From Diospyros lotus (taxonomy: Eukaryota > Streptophyta > Magnoliopsida > Ericales > Ebenaceae): DNA of 64,000 nucleotides. The notes under the pieces were generated by a model. The model saw only the letters and a program-made list of their open reading frames with translations. It was not told where the DNA came from and did not search any database. Within the stretch, counting starts at the first letter, position 1; each line of letters begins with the position of its first letter. Both the position numbers and the translations under genes were made by a program. This document shows, piece after piece, positions 10,851 to 22,801 of the stretch. Location: contig NC_068339.1 in NCBI RefSeq assembly GCF_014633365.1, positions 32,621,316 to 32,685,315 on the forward strand, written 5' to 3'.

Positions 10851-11415
10851 TTGCAATTGAAAAGGTCTATGTTTTTCATCATTTGTTAGGTATTCATGGC
10901 ATGTTTCTAGACGTTAACCATGATATGTAGGGTTTTAGAATTAATTTGATTAATTCTAAAACTATTAATTAAAGAGTTTAATTAAGAAGACCATGAGATG
11001 TGCTAATTAAGAAGCCCATAATTTTAATTAATCTAATGAGTTGGGCCTTCATATAGCCCAATGGAATTGGCCCTACATCTACCCCAATGGTGGACCTAAG
11101 GGGTCACACACTTAGGTTGAGCCCGTTCCACAATTTAAAAGAGAGATTCAACCCAATATGATTAAGGGCCGGGTTTAAATTGTTTAGGGATTTTTCAAGG
11201 CACTACTGGGGTTTTTTAACTCTATAAATATGCTAGTTAAGAAGTTGGAAAAGAAGAAGAAATTCGGATCTCTCTCAAGAGGCGCCTGGGGTTGCTAGCA
11301 CTACTCGAGGCGTACGTGGAAATGGTCGATCGTGTGGAGCAACTTAGAAGAGTTCGCGCTTGCGACTCTACAGATCGAATAAGGCAGAATCAAAGCTTCA
11401 CGGTTGGTCAGTTTC
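10851..11415 (+). other. Non-Tat filler between gag and RT; protease and first half of RT missing
   Basis: The gag homology stops near 10850 and RT homology resumes only at the end of the catalytic block near 11420, so protease and the front of RT are lost. The DNA between has AT-rich runs and TTGGGCC/GCCCAAT words like those at 50860-51100 and no coding signal. It may be the scar of another LTR element. No clear target duplication is seen. Confidence 0.45.
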
Positions 11416-12160
11416 TAACAGACATGATTGTGAAAAGTCTGAAGGAGGAGTCACACATAAAAAAGTTGGCACAAGTGCTCAAAGTTTTTAGATAATACAT
11501 AATGAGCCTGAACCCAACAAAATATGCGTTTGGAGTACAGTCTAAAAAATTCTTGGGGTATATGATCACACAAAGGGGCATCGAGGTGAACCCCGAAAAA
11601 ATTCAAGCGATACTGGATATGGAACCCCCAACATCAGTTAAGGATGTGTAGTGGTCGACAGGTCAGATAGGAGCTCTTGGATGTTTCCTCTCCAAGTCAG
11701 TCAATAGGGAACTCTCGTTTCTGCAGATGCTAAAGGCTGGGAAAAAGTTTGAGTGGACAAAGCAATGCTAGAAGTCGTTTGAGGCATTAAAGAAGTACTT
11801 GAAAGAAGTTCCCCTATTGACCCATCCTGAAACTGGGGTGACATTATATTTGTACTCGGGCTTAAGTGACAAAGCAGTAAGTGCAGTGTTGATTAAAAAG
11901 GAAGGATAGGTGGACCGACAGGTATACTATGTCAGTAAGGTCTTACAAGGTCTAGAGACAAGTTATCCCTTTACGGAAAAGATGGCACTGGCCCTGTTAA
12001 ACACCTTCAGAAAATTAAGGCCATACTTTTAAGCTCATTCTATCATTATACTGACAAACCAACCATTGCGGAGCATCTTACAAAAGCCTGCATAGTTTGG
12101 TTGTCTCACCAAATGGTCCATTGAGTTCATCGAATATGACATACAATTTCATCCCAAGTA
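11416..12160 (+). pseudogene. pol: Tat reverse transcriptase (C-terminal) and RNase H remnants
   Basis: Homology begins at DMIVKSLKEESH, the residues around and after the second catalytic aspartate of RT. It continues through NPTKYAFGVQSKKFLGYMIT and RGIEVNPEKIQAI, the RT thumb. RNase H follows (PLLTHPETGVTLYLYSGLSD, AVSAVLIKKEG, YYVSKVLQGLETSY). Stops occur at about 11492, 11648 and 11770 and repeatedly after. RT copies element RNA into DNA and RNase H degrades the RNA strand. Neither could work here. Confidence 0.85.
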
Positions 12161-12704
12161 TGCCATAAAAAGACAAGCATTGGCTGATTTTATTGTTGAA
12201 TGTACCCCCTCTAAGGAATTTGAAGAAGAGAGCGGAACAAAATGGTTATTGTTTGTTGATGGGGCCGCCAATTCCCAAAGGAGTGGGGCTAGAGTAGCGT
12301 TTGTCCCGCTAGAGGGGGAACCCCTTGAATACTCTTTGAGATTCGCCTTTCCTAGCTCGAATAATATGGCTGAATATGAGACACTAATTACCAGTCCGAG
12401 GTTAGCTCAAAAACTTGAAGTGGTGCAATTGATAGCCCACAGTGATCCTTAGTTGATCGTTCAGCAGTACGAAACCAGAGAGCTGGTCACGGGGTAGTAT
12501 TTGCAAAAAGTTAGGATCCTTGCACAATTGTTTGAAAGTTTCCAGCTAGTGCAGATTAACAAATCCCTCAATGGTCATGCAGATGCCTTATCTAAATTGG
12601 CATCCACTAAAGAAACCATCGGAAAAATAGTGTATGTGGAAGTCCTTCAGCAACCAAGTATAGAAGAACCTGAGCTAGCATGCATTGAGAATAATAATGA
12701 CTAG
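12161..12704 (+). pseudogene. Second (archaeal-type) RNase H domain of the Tat clade
   Basis: After the RT-linked RNase H comes another RNase H-like domain: WLLFVDGAANSQRSG (first catalytic Asp), NMAEYETLI (catalytic Glu), VQLIAHSDP (third acidic residue) and NGHADALSKLAS (last Asp region). A tandem second RNase H before integrase is a hallmark of Tat elements. Stops at 12450 and 12495 break it. Confidence 0.8.
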
Positions 12705-13035
12705 GGAACCCATTTTCATAAATACTTGATCATGGGAGAGTTGCTGGTAGATCTAGATGAGGTTAGGAAAATTAAAGTTAGAGGAGCTTGGTTCACGGTG
12801 ATTGATGAAATACTTTACAAGCAGGCTTTCACTATGCCGCTCCTCAAATGTTTGGGTCCTTAAGAGGCCGAGTATGCCTTGACTGAAGTTTATAGTGGAA
12901 TATATGGTGAACATCTAGGAGGAAGGACCCTGGCGGCCAAAATCCTGAGGTCTGGTTTCTTTTGGCCCATATTACAGCAGGACGCTTAAGCGAAAGTCAA
13001 GGAATGTGATAAATGTCAGAGGCATGCTCCGATTT
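12705..13035 (+). pseudogene. pol: Tat integrase, N-terminal zinc-binding part
   Basis: The translation shows GEHLGGRTLAAKILRSGFFW and then KECDKCQRHAPI, the HHCC zinc-binding region of integrase, with stops at about 12862 and 12988. The frame is cut at 13035 by the LTR at 13036-15820 and resumes at 15821. Confidence 0.8.
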
Positions 13036-15820
13036 TGTAATACCCAGTATTGCATAGTATTGAAAATAAATAATTTTTGATTATTTTGAAAGGATCTCGG
13101 GTGGTCCGGGAAGTCCAAGAGTCGGTTTCGAGAAATTAATTAATAAAAAATTATCGAATTGACGGCAGGGAATGCCCCGGGACTTGGATGTCCAAGGAAG
13201 AAGGCATGAGATTGGTGAGCGTCTCGAGATGAGGTTAATGGCGTTGGAAGCGGTCCGACTGGGAATAATTTTCGGAATAAATTCTGTATAAGCTTGAATG
13301 GGTGCCAATATTGAATGGTCGTAGAGGACCTCCGGGAAGCTGAGGGGACCCTAGGGGTGGTTCGATTTTCTGAATAAGACAACCCTTAAGTGTTTTCGGG
13401 TCGAATAAAGGTTCCGTGCAGGCGTAGAGGCGAAATCAAGATTCCCGAGTAGATGTTGGTTATTAATTTTCAAAGAATCAAGAATTTGTGTCGGTTAATG
13501 ATAATTAATTTAGGTCTTAGAGGGCCTAAATGGCATTATTAAAAGTTCCTAAGTGGAATTAGGGGTTCTCAAGTGTAATTAATGAGAATCAATGGAGTTA
13601 ATATGTAATTAGTATATATACATATATATATATATAGCGTGGGTGCGTGATGAGGAAACTTCAAGGAAGCTTCCTAGGTGATGGTCTCTGCCATTGAAAT
13701 GAGAGAGCTGGCCGAGAGAATGAAAAACAAAGAAAGAGAGCTTAGGAGAGAGCTTTGCTGAGAGAGTGAAAGCATGAGAGAAAGAGAGACCGATAGAGGG
13801 AGATGGTCGAGCTCGGCCAAGGAAGTAGCAGCCTCGAGATGCTATTATAATGGCTGAAAGAAGCGAGGCAGTCGAAGGCGACGGTGGCAGCGAGCAGAGG
13901 CGGCCATGGTGAATGTGGCTTCGAGCGATGCTTCGAATAACAAGGAAGGTGACCGGTGGGAATAGCAACGCCGAGCAGCGGCTATGGCTGCTTGGCAATA
14001 GAGGTCAGGCGGCTCTAGAGCAGCAGTGTGGAGCATCCAACGGCCGCGAGGAGGCTGGTGGCAGCCATGGTAGTGGCTGGCGAGCTCGGTAGAGGCCGAC
14101 ATGGCTACTGGCTTGGTTGAGGGCGACCCGGGGTGTCCGAATTGCAAGCTTCAAGGGACGGCCATGGCAGCTCACTGGTGTGGCTGCTGCGTGCAGGAAG
14201 CTAGGTCGCGGTGCGTCGCCTTGAGGTAGCTGTGGCTGGTGGTCGCCTGGAGTCCAGAAGCGGCCAATGGAGGCGAGCGGACCGGCGGCAGCATGCGCGG
14301 CCAACAACTATGCGCATTGAAGAAGAAAGGAAGGAGATGAGCGGGAAGGAAGAAACAGGGGAAGAAGAAGAAGGCGCTAGAGAGGAAGGAGAAAAGAAAA
14401 TAGAAGAAGAAAAAAAAATATAAAAAGAAAAGGAAATAAAGGAGAAAATAGGGAAAAATTTCGAAAAAAATTCCAGAAAAGTAGAAAAAGTTCTGGAAAT
14501 TAAATTGGGGCTTGAGGAGCGTGTCGGAAGCTCGAAAATGAGATTTTGGGCGCAAATGGCAGCTCGAGAGGCAACGTCGGTGTGAGCGTTTTTCGATTTT
14601 CTCTCAAGATGAGTCGAGGTAAATTAATATTTCCTTCCCAAATTATTTGTATTAAGCGAGTTAATGTAGAATAATTATTTGTTGGATTAAACCCTATATC
14701 GGGGTTGTTTGGAAAGTTGTTGATGGATGGTTTTGATGGTGTGTGTAGTGAAGTTGAGGGCATTGGTTTAATGCCGGATGTTAATGGAGTTGGGTTTGTT
14801 TGTGTTTGCATCTAGGTTCGTTTGGGGAGGCAGTGATCCAGAAGAGCTCGGAGTCTAGGCTGGCATTCTCGCCCGAGGCAAGGATGAAGCTTCAATCTAG
14901 GTAAGGGATGGCCCCATGTGGAGGTGGCCTTGCAAGTTGGTAAATATGTTTGATAATGTTTTTATGAAGCATTTGCATGTAGTGGTTATCTTGTGTGATG
15001 CAAGATCTAGTGGTTAACTTGTGTGATGCAAGACCTAGTGGACCTATGGCCATATGGAGGACTAGTGTTATAGAGGTTGATAGGTTGATGCCTCAAACCT
15101 TGGAGGGTTGTGAGGATGGATAGGACTAGCGTCATTTGCATGTATTTGGCATACATAAACATGGTTATATTCATATTTACATGCATTGCACCCTTACTGA
15201 GTCTTTATGACTCATGAGGTTTTACCTCATGTTATAGATGATGCAAGACCAAATTCAAGCAGGGATGGTGCCAGGAGGCTGTTGTGGCAACTAGCGGTGT
15301 TGCCTGAGTTGTGTATTTTATCATCTTTTGTATGTATCCATGTGGTGTTATGTATGTATACCCTTGTGAGTAGATTTATGTGTTGTTGAGCATAGATGTA
15401 TCTAATTGTTGTAATCATCAGTGTGATAGATGATTGTTAGTCTACGTGATTTATATGTGGCTTGAGTTGGTGAAGCCAAGTTCGGACCGAGTAAAGAACA
15501 GCGAGGTATGTTCTCATAAATCCCCAATACTCAGTGAAGTATTTGTTATGCTAGCTTTGTGCCTGGGTCACCTCTGGCTTGCTATGGGACAAGCTGAAGA
15601 GAGGTGAAGCTCACTTGAGTTTCGGGTCTCAGTCCACTGAGTTTTTCTTGTTTGAGTTGGGATCGATTCCTGAGTGAAGCGAAGGGAAGGACGAAGCCTA
15701 GTTCCCACCTAGGGCATTTCTTGTTGAAACATACTCCAACCCTTCAGTCGTGGTTCGTCGGGTGAGTAATCTGGTCGATTATTTACCGGTGACGCCTGTA
15801 AGTAGGAGCGGGTCGTTACA
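13036..15820 (+). mobile_element. Tekay/Del-type solo LTR (2.8 kb) in the Tat integrase
   Basis: It starts TGTAATACCCAGTATTG and ends GGGTCGTTACA. The flanks are GATTT (13031-13035) and GATTC (15821-15825), a target duplication with one change. Integrase homology continues cleanly across it. Typical Tekay LTR phrases are present in plus orientation, such as GAGCGTCTCGAGATGAGG near the start and TTACTGAGTCTTTATGACTC near the end. The GC-rich middle (13600-14560) gives several ORFs in both strands that look like no protein family. Confidence 0.8.
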
Positions 15821-16623
15821 GATTCACTCTGCTCTGATATCACAGTTGCAACCTACATTCCAGCCTATCCCATTTGCTCAATGGGTCTTGGATATTCTAG
15901 GCCCATTTCCACAAGCTACGGGTCAAAGGAAATTTCTTTTAGTTGCAACTGTTTACTTAACCAAGTGGATTGAGGCCGAAGCTCTAGACACTATCACTGC
16001 AAAGAAGGTAGAGGCCATGGTATGGAGAGACATCATATGCTGATTTGGAATCCCACGAATCCTTAACACCAATCACGGAAAGCAGTTTGACTGTGATTCC
16101 TTCCGAGGTTTCTGTAAAGGCCTGGATATTCAATTAAGGATCTCTTCAGTAGCGTATCCCCAAGCCAATGGGTAGGCCGAAGTCAGCAACAGAACGATCT
16201 TACATGGCTTGAAAACTCGGCTTGAAGGTGCAAATGGAGCGTTGTTGGATGAATTACCTACCGTCTTGTGGGCCTATCGAACAACTAGCAGAGTCTCAAT
16301 AGGTGAAACACCCTTTAACTTGGTGTATGGAACAAAAGCCTTAATTCTGGTAGAAATTTCGGGAAGATCACCCCGGTTGAGCGCCTTAGGGAAATGTGAC
16401 AACCCAGAAAACTCAGATTCCTTGAGAGTAAGTCTGGATCTCATTGAGGAACAAAGGGACAGGGTGGCTGTGCGAATCACTGCCTATCATAAAAGGATCA
16501 CCAACTACTACAACTCTCGGATAAAGAATAGGCCTCTGAATGAAGAAGATTTGGTCCTCAGGAAGTCATTCATCAGTAATGCACTCCGAGAAGAAGGGAA
16601 ATTTCGAGCTAATTGGGAAGGGT
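15821..16623 (+). pseudogene. pol: Tat integrase catalytic core and C-terminal part
   Basis: The core shows PFAQWVLDILGPFPQATG (first catalytic Asp), FLLVATVYLTKWIEAEAL, then a stop at 16043. The second acidic block is degraded (NTNHGKQFD), with Asn where the catalytic Asp is expected. YPQANG then a stop precedes AEVSNRTI (catalytic Glu region). It continues through LPTVLWAYRTTSR and GETPFNLVYGTKA to NWEGL. Integrase inserts the cDNA into the genome. This copy is dead. Confidence 0.85.
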
Positions 16624-18826
16624 TGTAATGCCCCACTTTCCATTACACAATGAAGCAATAAGATATTCATTATATGTTAATAATGACCTTGGGCATTATT
16701 GGAAATCCTTTATCAACGGAAGCAAGAATCGAACCTGAGTATGCCAAATAGCTAGGATTTCCTCAAGTTAAATAAAAGTCTGTCACGCACCCACATATTA
16801 GAAAGTTATAGCAGCTTCACAAATATATAAATTTAGCAGTACAGTCGCAGAACCTCACACAAACACCATACATCCTTAAGTATCTTAACTGCTATTTACA
16901 TTACAATATTGGGATTACACGGTACCCAGATAAATCCAACTCTAAATCAACCAAGCACCACCTCTGAATCCTTGCTCGTGCTGGAACCTAGAGTACCTGA
17001 CAAGCTTAACATACCTGGAACGTTGAATGTTTCAGGGGTATGAAACACCCGAGTTAGATTATTACATCTAAGTGAGTGGTACAGGGAAAGAAACTATGCA
17101 TGCAAGAGCAATATGCAATTATGCCAGGAAACAAGCAGAAATAAGTATAAACCTTCCAAGACCATATCAAAATAAAACCTCCCCGAGTCACCATCATCTT
17201 TTCCAACACTTGTGTCAAACCTCACAGCCTCACCTCTAGGCTAAGCCCCACCTCTAGGCATGTGGTCGTGGTCCAATTCCTCAGCCCCACCTCTAGGCAC
17301 GGCCCCACCTCTAGGCACGGGATTACGAGCCACCACTATGCCCATTGGCACTTGTGTGAAACATCTCAGCCCCACCTGTAGGCACGGGATCGTGGTCCAA
17401 TCCCTCAGCCTCACCTCTAGGCACGGGATTGCCTCCCTGATCCTAGTGATGTTCCACCAACAAGTCGCCAAGTCATCACGTACAAGTTCCCGATCCACCA
17501 ATAGTAACTATCACCAAATAACATGTTGAAGACAAAGCAGAAGAAATATGTACGAACTAAGGAATATCAAGTAGGCACGGCCTCACTTGTAGGCACCTTG
17601 CACAAATCAAGGAAAATATGATATGCAATCCACAAGCCACGAGCAAGAGTAGTCATGTTTAATCCCATCGACAAACCACAACAACAAACTCCGTGATGCA
17701 ATAAAAATAGGAAAGAAATGCTCGAAAATAGGGAAACATGAGATGTAAGCAACAACCATCCACAAGTGGAAACCAAGAGTGATCAATAAGAATCAAGGAG
17801 CATGCATAAGAACCTTTCACAAATGAAACCAAGAATGATCAAGAGGAAGCATGCACGAGAACCACTCACAAATGATCAAGGGTGGCCATGCGCCTCTTCC
17901 TTCCTTGTTACGGATTTTACAACCCAAAATTAAAACGGCTATATCTTGCTCATTTTAACTCCGATTCGCCTTCCGTTTGAACCTACGGACTCCCCTTTCA
18001 CTACTCTACAATTCTAAGAAAAGAAATTTAGCTTAACTTTTCAGTTTCCTTTATGTTTTTGCAGCTTTCCAACCAGGTCTCTCTTTCGTTTCTTCTTTGC
18101 TTTTTCTTTGGTTTTTCTTGCACTAGCTTTCTTTCCTTTCTCCTTAGCTTCATGTGGCCTTAACTCCTTCCCTTTATATAGCCTTTAAATTCCCAAATCC
18201 TCAAGATTTCACTTGGCCTCCAAGTTACTTATTTTCCACCCTAGTAATAATTACACTTTGAAATTTTTGCAATCTTCTCAAGCAAGCCTCCACTTCTTCC
18301 AATCCTAGGCCTCCAAATATACCTTTAAGATAAGCTCCATCATCTCCTTCCTTTGCAAGCTAATTCCTAGTCAATCCTAATCTTCCAAGTTTAGACTTTA
18401 GGATAAAAATCAATCATTGCAATCTTTGATTTTGATTTCATCTTCTCCTTCAAGCCTTTACTTCCTTCCAATCAAATCTCCCCTTCACGTGGCTTTCATG
18501 ATAAGAACACTCAAAGACCCTTATCTCTTCTCTTCCAAGCCACTCATAGCCTTCCAACTCATGCCACTTAAGAATTTTGGGGTAAGAATCAATCATTAAT
18601 TCAAAGACTTTAGGGAAAATTCTTAACCAATCCTATCTCTCCAACACATGGCTTCTAGGATAAGGAATCATTATTCCTTTTGTTGGGAACAAGCTATCCC
18701 TTTTACAAGTTGTGGTATTTGCATTTGGGTCCTAGAACCATTCATGTTCACACTTTAATTCTAAACTTTCATTTGAAACATTTTATTGCAACATCCAAGC
18801 TTTACATTAAATTTTGGGGTATTACA
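16624..18826 (-). mobile_element. Gypsy solo LTR, target duplication AGGGT
   Basis: The ends are TGTAATGCCCC at 16624 and GGGGTATTACA at 18826. The flanks AGGGT (16619-16623) and AGGGT (18827-18831) are a perfect 5 bp duplication. Minus orientation is inferred because the reverse strand starts TGTAATACCCCAAAATTT. The block ATGAAACACCCGAGTTAG here occurs reversed at 49192-49206 in the plus-oriented LTR at 47609-49647. It splits the last part of the Tat integrase. Confidence 0.9.
17225..17600. repeat. Tandem CCACCTCTAGGCACGG units
   Basis: At least eight copies of a core like CCCCACCTCTAGGCACGG occur with variable spacers inside the solo LTR. Confidence 0.85.
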
Positions 18827-18960
18827 AGGGTCGTATTGCATTTAGAAAATGATAGGCCCTAGTACATGTATCCTTCAAACGCTCCAGGGTGAACCATGGG
18901 CAAGACTTGGAGCACAAATTATTTGAAATTGTATTCCTCCACTTGACATGTAACGCAATA
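18827..18960 (+). pseudogene. pol: Tat integrase C-terminal tail
   Basis: Downstream of the solo LTR the sequence gives, with frameshifts and stops, an IGPSTCI-like block and the tail expected after the NWEG motif at about 16610. It marks the end of the sense-strand pol. Confidence 0.5.
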
Positions 18961-19643
18961 ATAATATGAGCCCAAGGAGGGACCGTGGACATAGGCACAT
19001 TTGGTCAAACCACGTAAAAATACTTGTGTTTTGCTTTTTATTTATTCCAAGGCTAAAGATAAAAGGAGCGACTCACTATAGGTCCTCACCTCATAAAAAT
19101 CTTTGCTTCCTCACAAAACAATATGACAAGCCTTGCCCGGAAGCGAAAGAATTAAACACCTAAAGCCTAATGGCGATTGAATTTATGTCCCGCTAGTAGA
19201 ATATTCTACTAAGCCTGATAGTAATACAAAAGGCCTTGCCATTGAATACGCTATGTGAAAAACATGGCTCAACAAGCTAGACGACTATGATTAACGTCCT
19301 ACCTCAAAGCCAAGTGGCCCAATTCAATGAAATAACAAACATGCTCGGCGTACATCCATAATGGTAGAACCAAAAGCTATCCCGCTAGCTTATTAACTGG
19401 CTTAGCTTGATAGCAAGGAATTGCTAAAGGACCACTAAGGGCCTAAGTGCCCATAGTCTTCCTTATAGCATAAAAGAGCTTAAACCCTACAGTCAAAATA
19501 AGACCTTCGATGGGTAATGATAGGAAAGAAAACTAGTGAGATTCTACTGTTAAAGAAAAGAGACAAAGATATAAATCTTATTTATGCAAAAAAGAAAAGA
19601 AAGCTACTACATTTAACAAAAAAGAAGCAAAAAGAAATATTCT
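18961..19643. other. Tat 3' non-coding region
   Basis: No ORF with protein character is seen on either strand between the end of integrase and the antisense accessory ORF. Confidence 0.6.
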
Positions 19644-22116
19644 TTACGTCCGCTTCCTTCTGTCGGAGCTGGTAGAAGCACAAGGGGGAACACTGCTACT
19701 CAGAGTTGATGGGACCTCGCCTTCTTCTTGACTAGACGATGGAAAAGTTATGTCATTAACCGCAGGGAGGGTGTCGGTCACCTCCACTTCCTCTGAAGCA
19801 AAGGCATACGAATCCCATGGACGCGACAAGTTTTCTAAATTGTCAGTTAGATTGGCATTCAAGTAAGTCCTGGGGCTTGTGGGGTCTGGATTGTTGTATC
19901 TTCGCCAATCTGGAACCTTGGACTCCTCTGCCTCATCTGCGTAGACCAACTCTGAAAATTGCTCTCCTGGGCGCTTGGATTCCAGGTATGAATGTGCAAG
20001 ATAGAATCTGTACTTAGTAAAACAGCCTCCATAGCAAATCTTCCTCAGTCAGTCGAAAGGCTATAATCCCTCACGGTCTTTTCCCGCGCTGTCGAAATCT
20101 CCTCATTTCTTAAGTCCTTGAGTGACCTATATTGTTTCTTCTGGCGGGCGAGGTCATCCACCCTCAAGGAATGCTCCTGGAAGAGGTTTTCATGAGTCTC
20201 AAGGATTCCCCCGAGCTCTTTGGTCAATGACTCCTTGGTCATTCGGAGCTCTTCTATCTCCCATTTTCAGGCTTGAAGACTCAGTATTAGCTTCCTTCAA
20301 CTTAGAGAGCATGTCCTCCGCCTCGTGGCCCACTTTTTTGAGGTCTGCCTGGTAGGAACGCTCATGATCCTTCCACTTCATCATATTTTCTCTCGTCTCC
20401 GCCTTCTCCTACTCTGCCCGATGATGGTATGCTCTTCCAATAGCGTTAGATATCACCAACACTTGGACCCCTTGGGAGCAAATAGTGCATTAGAGGACCA
20501 ATAACCAAGTTAGGTGAAAAAAAAAAAAAAAGATACACAAACACAATAAGGGAAACCTACCTCGATGATTGTCTGTTTAGGAGCGTTGGCAACACTAGGC
20601 TAGATGCCAAAAAACTCCAGCTCATCCTGAGGGAGCACAGGAGCATATATCATCCTGGCTCCAACCCCCGGGTCTTTTATCAAGTTTATGTCAATCAGCC
20701 CAGGGTGCACATGGAAGTGATCTCCCCTCATTCGAGTGCTATTAGGAATGGGTACTGAATTTCGTCTGGGCTCAGCAATGGGAGGAAGAATTGGACGAAA
20801 ATCTGGGAGCTCAACTTTCAACTTCCGTCGATCCTTGCGAAACGGGACAAATGGTTAACGACTCTCTTCCTTGATTCAATCAAGTTCATTATGAAAAGGG
20901 GAATGAGAGGCGCCAACTCCCTTTCTTTGAGAGCCAGATGTATCAGGAGGGCCCCTAGGAGCACCTTCGAGGTTAGGAAGATCTAACATGGAAATGTCCG
21001 ATGTTGGGACCAGTGATTCAGGGTAAGGAAGGCTGGATAAAGTACTCGCTTCAGACCTCTTCATTTTAAGGCCCCTTCGAGATGAGCTAAGAGGGAGAAG
21101 AAGACTAGGATCTGGCATGTCTGACAGAGGCCCTTGTAACGAGCCAGGTGGTGCCAGTGGAGGAGGTTGCAGGTGTTTCTCACTGGGCAGGTGTGAATTC
21201 TTATCGCGTCGTTTGAGTGTTTGTTCCCAAAAAAGATTCATGTCTGCAAAACAAGAGATGAAAATAAAAATCAACTGATGATGCTAGTAATTAAAAGGCA
21301 ATCTCTACGATACTGAGGTTCTACCCTCAGAGGAAGAACAAGCAGGAAAGACCTTACTCCCTAAAGAGTTTCCCCTTTCCTCTTCCTTTTCCACGGGCAT
21401 GTCCTCGAGCTGAATGCCCCACCCTGCACCTACAATGTTTCTTGGGGTAAGCAGGTCGGGTAGATTACAAGTGCCGAGAGCACATAATCTCTCAATTAGT
21501 CAGCGATAGACAGCCCAGGAAATCCTGATGTCGTCAAGCTTCTCCGACCAGATGTCCCGCTCATTATCCCAACACTAACAAAGCGGCGCTTTCCAACTGG
21601 GAGGAGGCTCAATCACAATCCATCAGGACTCAAAATCTACCTTATTTTGAAGTTTCTGAAAGAGGGGGGTAGACCTACAATTCTTTGAGGTGTGAAAAAA
21701 ACTCCACTTCGTTCGACTTTTCTCAACCTATAGAAACAACCGAACAACTCGATGGAAGGAGGAACTTGGATCATATGGAAAAAAACGGTAAAAATGACCA
21801 ACTGAGCCCAATCATTAGGATGAAGCTGTGCTAGAACAATGCAATGGTAATCAAGCCATTCCATACCAAAGCTAGATAAAGGAAAACGAAGACCTTATCT
21901 TAAAGAAGCCAAGTAGACCCTGAAACTGTGTCCTCTTACTAGGGTAGTACTTATTTCTCCAAGTGTAGGGAGCCTAATATGGTGATCGATGGGGATTTGG
22001 AAGTGAGATTGGATCCTGGCTAATTCTCTCCCCTTCACCGAGGACTGTTGTCCAAGAGCTATATACACATTGGGAGCAAGAGGTGGAAGCGATAAAGCAT
22101 TCTTAAAATGGCCCAT
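19644..22116 (-). pseudogene. Antisense accessory ORF of the Tat element (gypsy-type transposon protein family)
   Basis: Open frames lie head to tail on the strand opposite to gag-pol: 22116-21895, 21864-21637, 21274-20876, 20821-20600, 20384-20045 and 19949-19644. The N-terminal part has GMEWLDYHCIVLAQLHPNDW, then a hydrophobic segment and IELFGCFYRLRKVERSGVFF. This is the pattern of the Pfam family called putative gypsy-type transposon (PF04195), known as an extra ORF in Tat elements. The middle is Pro/Ser-rich, then Glu/Lys-rich and coiled-coil-like (HENLFQEHSLRVDDLARQK). The C-terminus is acidic. Several stops break it. The function of the family is unknown to me. Confidence 0.65.
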
Positions 22117-22159
22117 GCCGAGCGCTTAAGTCCTAAAGGGAAGAGACAAGCATGTATGC

Positions 22160-22470
22160 TTCAGGTATACTAGAACTCCTATAGACGGGGTCATGCAAAG
22201 GTAAGGAAGAGACCCATGGATGAGGGTCACGCAAAGGTAAGGATGAGACCCATGGATGAGGGTCACGCAAAGGTAAGCAAGAGACCCATGGATGAGGGTT
22301 ACGCAAAAGTAAGGACGAGACCCATGGATGAGGGTAGCACAATGATGAGGGTAACCAATAGACCCATGGATAAGGGTCACAGAAGGTAAAACCCAACAAA
22401 TGGATCTATAGATGAGGGTCATAGAAGGTAAAACCCAACAAATGGATCCATGGATGAGGGTCACTTAGGG
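22160..22470. repeat. 36-42 bp tandem repeats before the Tat 3' LTR
   Basis: Units of 36 bases with the core GACCCATGGATGAGGGTCAC repeat from about 22190, then switch to 42-base units with AACCCAACAAATGGAT. Since 36 and 42 are multiples of three, both strands stay open and give repetitive ORFs that I do not regard as genes. Confidence 0.9.
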
Positions 22471-22783
22471 AAGAAGTATCTACAAGTCCTTATGGAAGAG
22501 GGTCTCTCGGGGGTGACACAAGACCATGGATGAGGAAGTATACCGTGTAGAAGTCTGGAATGTTGAGAGAATTCTTATGGAAGAGTGGTGTGAGCAATGA
22601 TCAAATGAAAGGCCAGGACTTCCATTTATAGTGATCCCTAAGAGACATTATGTAAAGGATAACTATGAGGGACTTGAAAATGTAAGAAATAGACACAGAA
22701 AAATTCTCTCAAAATGAAGAAGGGCAGTCGAAGATAGAAGTGATAACATAAGTAAAACACTCTTCCTCTCGGGACTCCTGACA

Positions 22784-22801
22784 AAAAGAGTAGGGAGCAA
22801 T
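22784..22801 (+). promoter_or_regulatory. Polypurine tract of the Tat element
   Basis: The purine-rich AAAAAGAGTAGGGAGCAA directly precedes the 3' LTR, where the plus-strand primer is expected. Confidence 0.6.

Noticed and set aside
13609..14555. Several ORFs up to 129 residues on the minus strand
   Set aside because: They sit in the GC-rich middle of a solo LTR, overlap each other in several frames and have no domain-like blocks.
22126..22464. Repetitive ORF of 112 residues
   Set aside because: It is produced by 36 and 42 base tandem repeats whose lengths are multiples of three.
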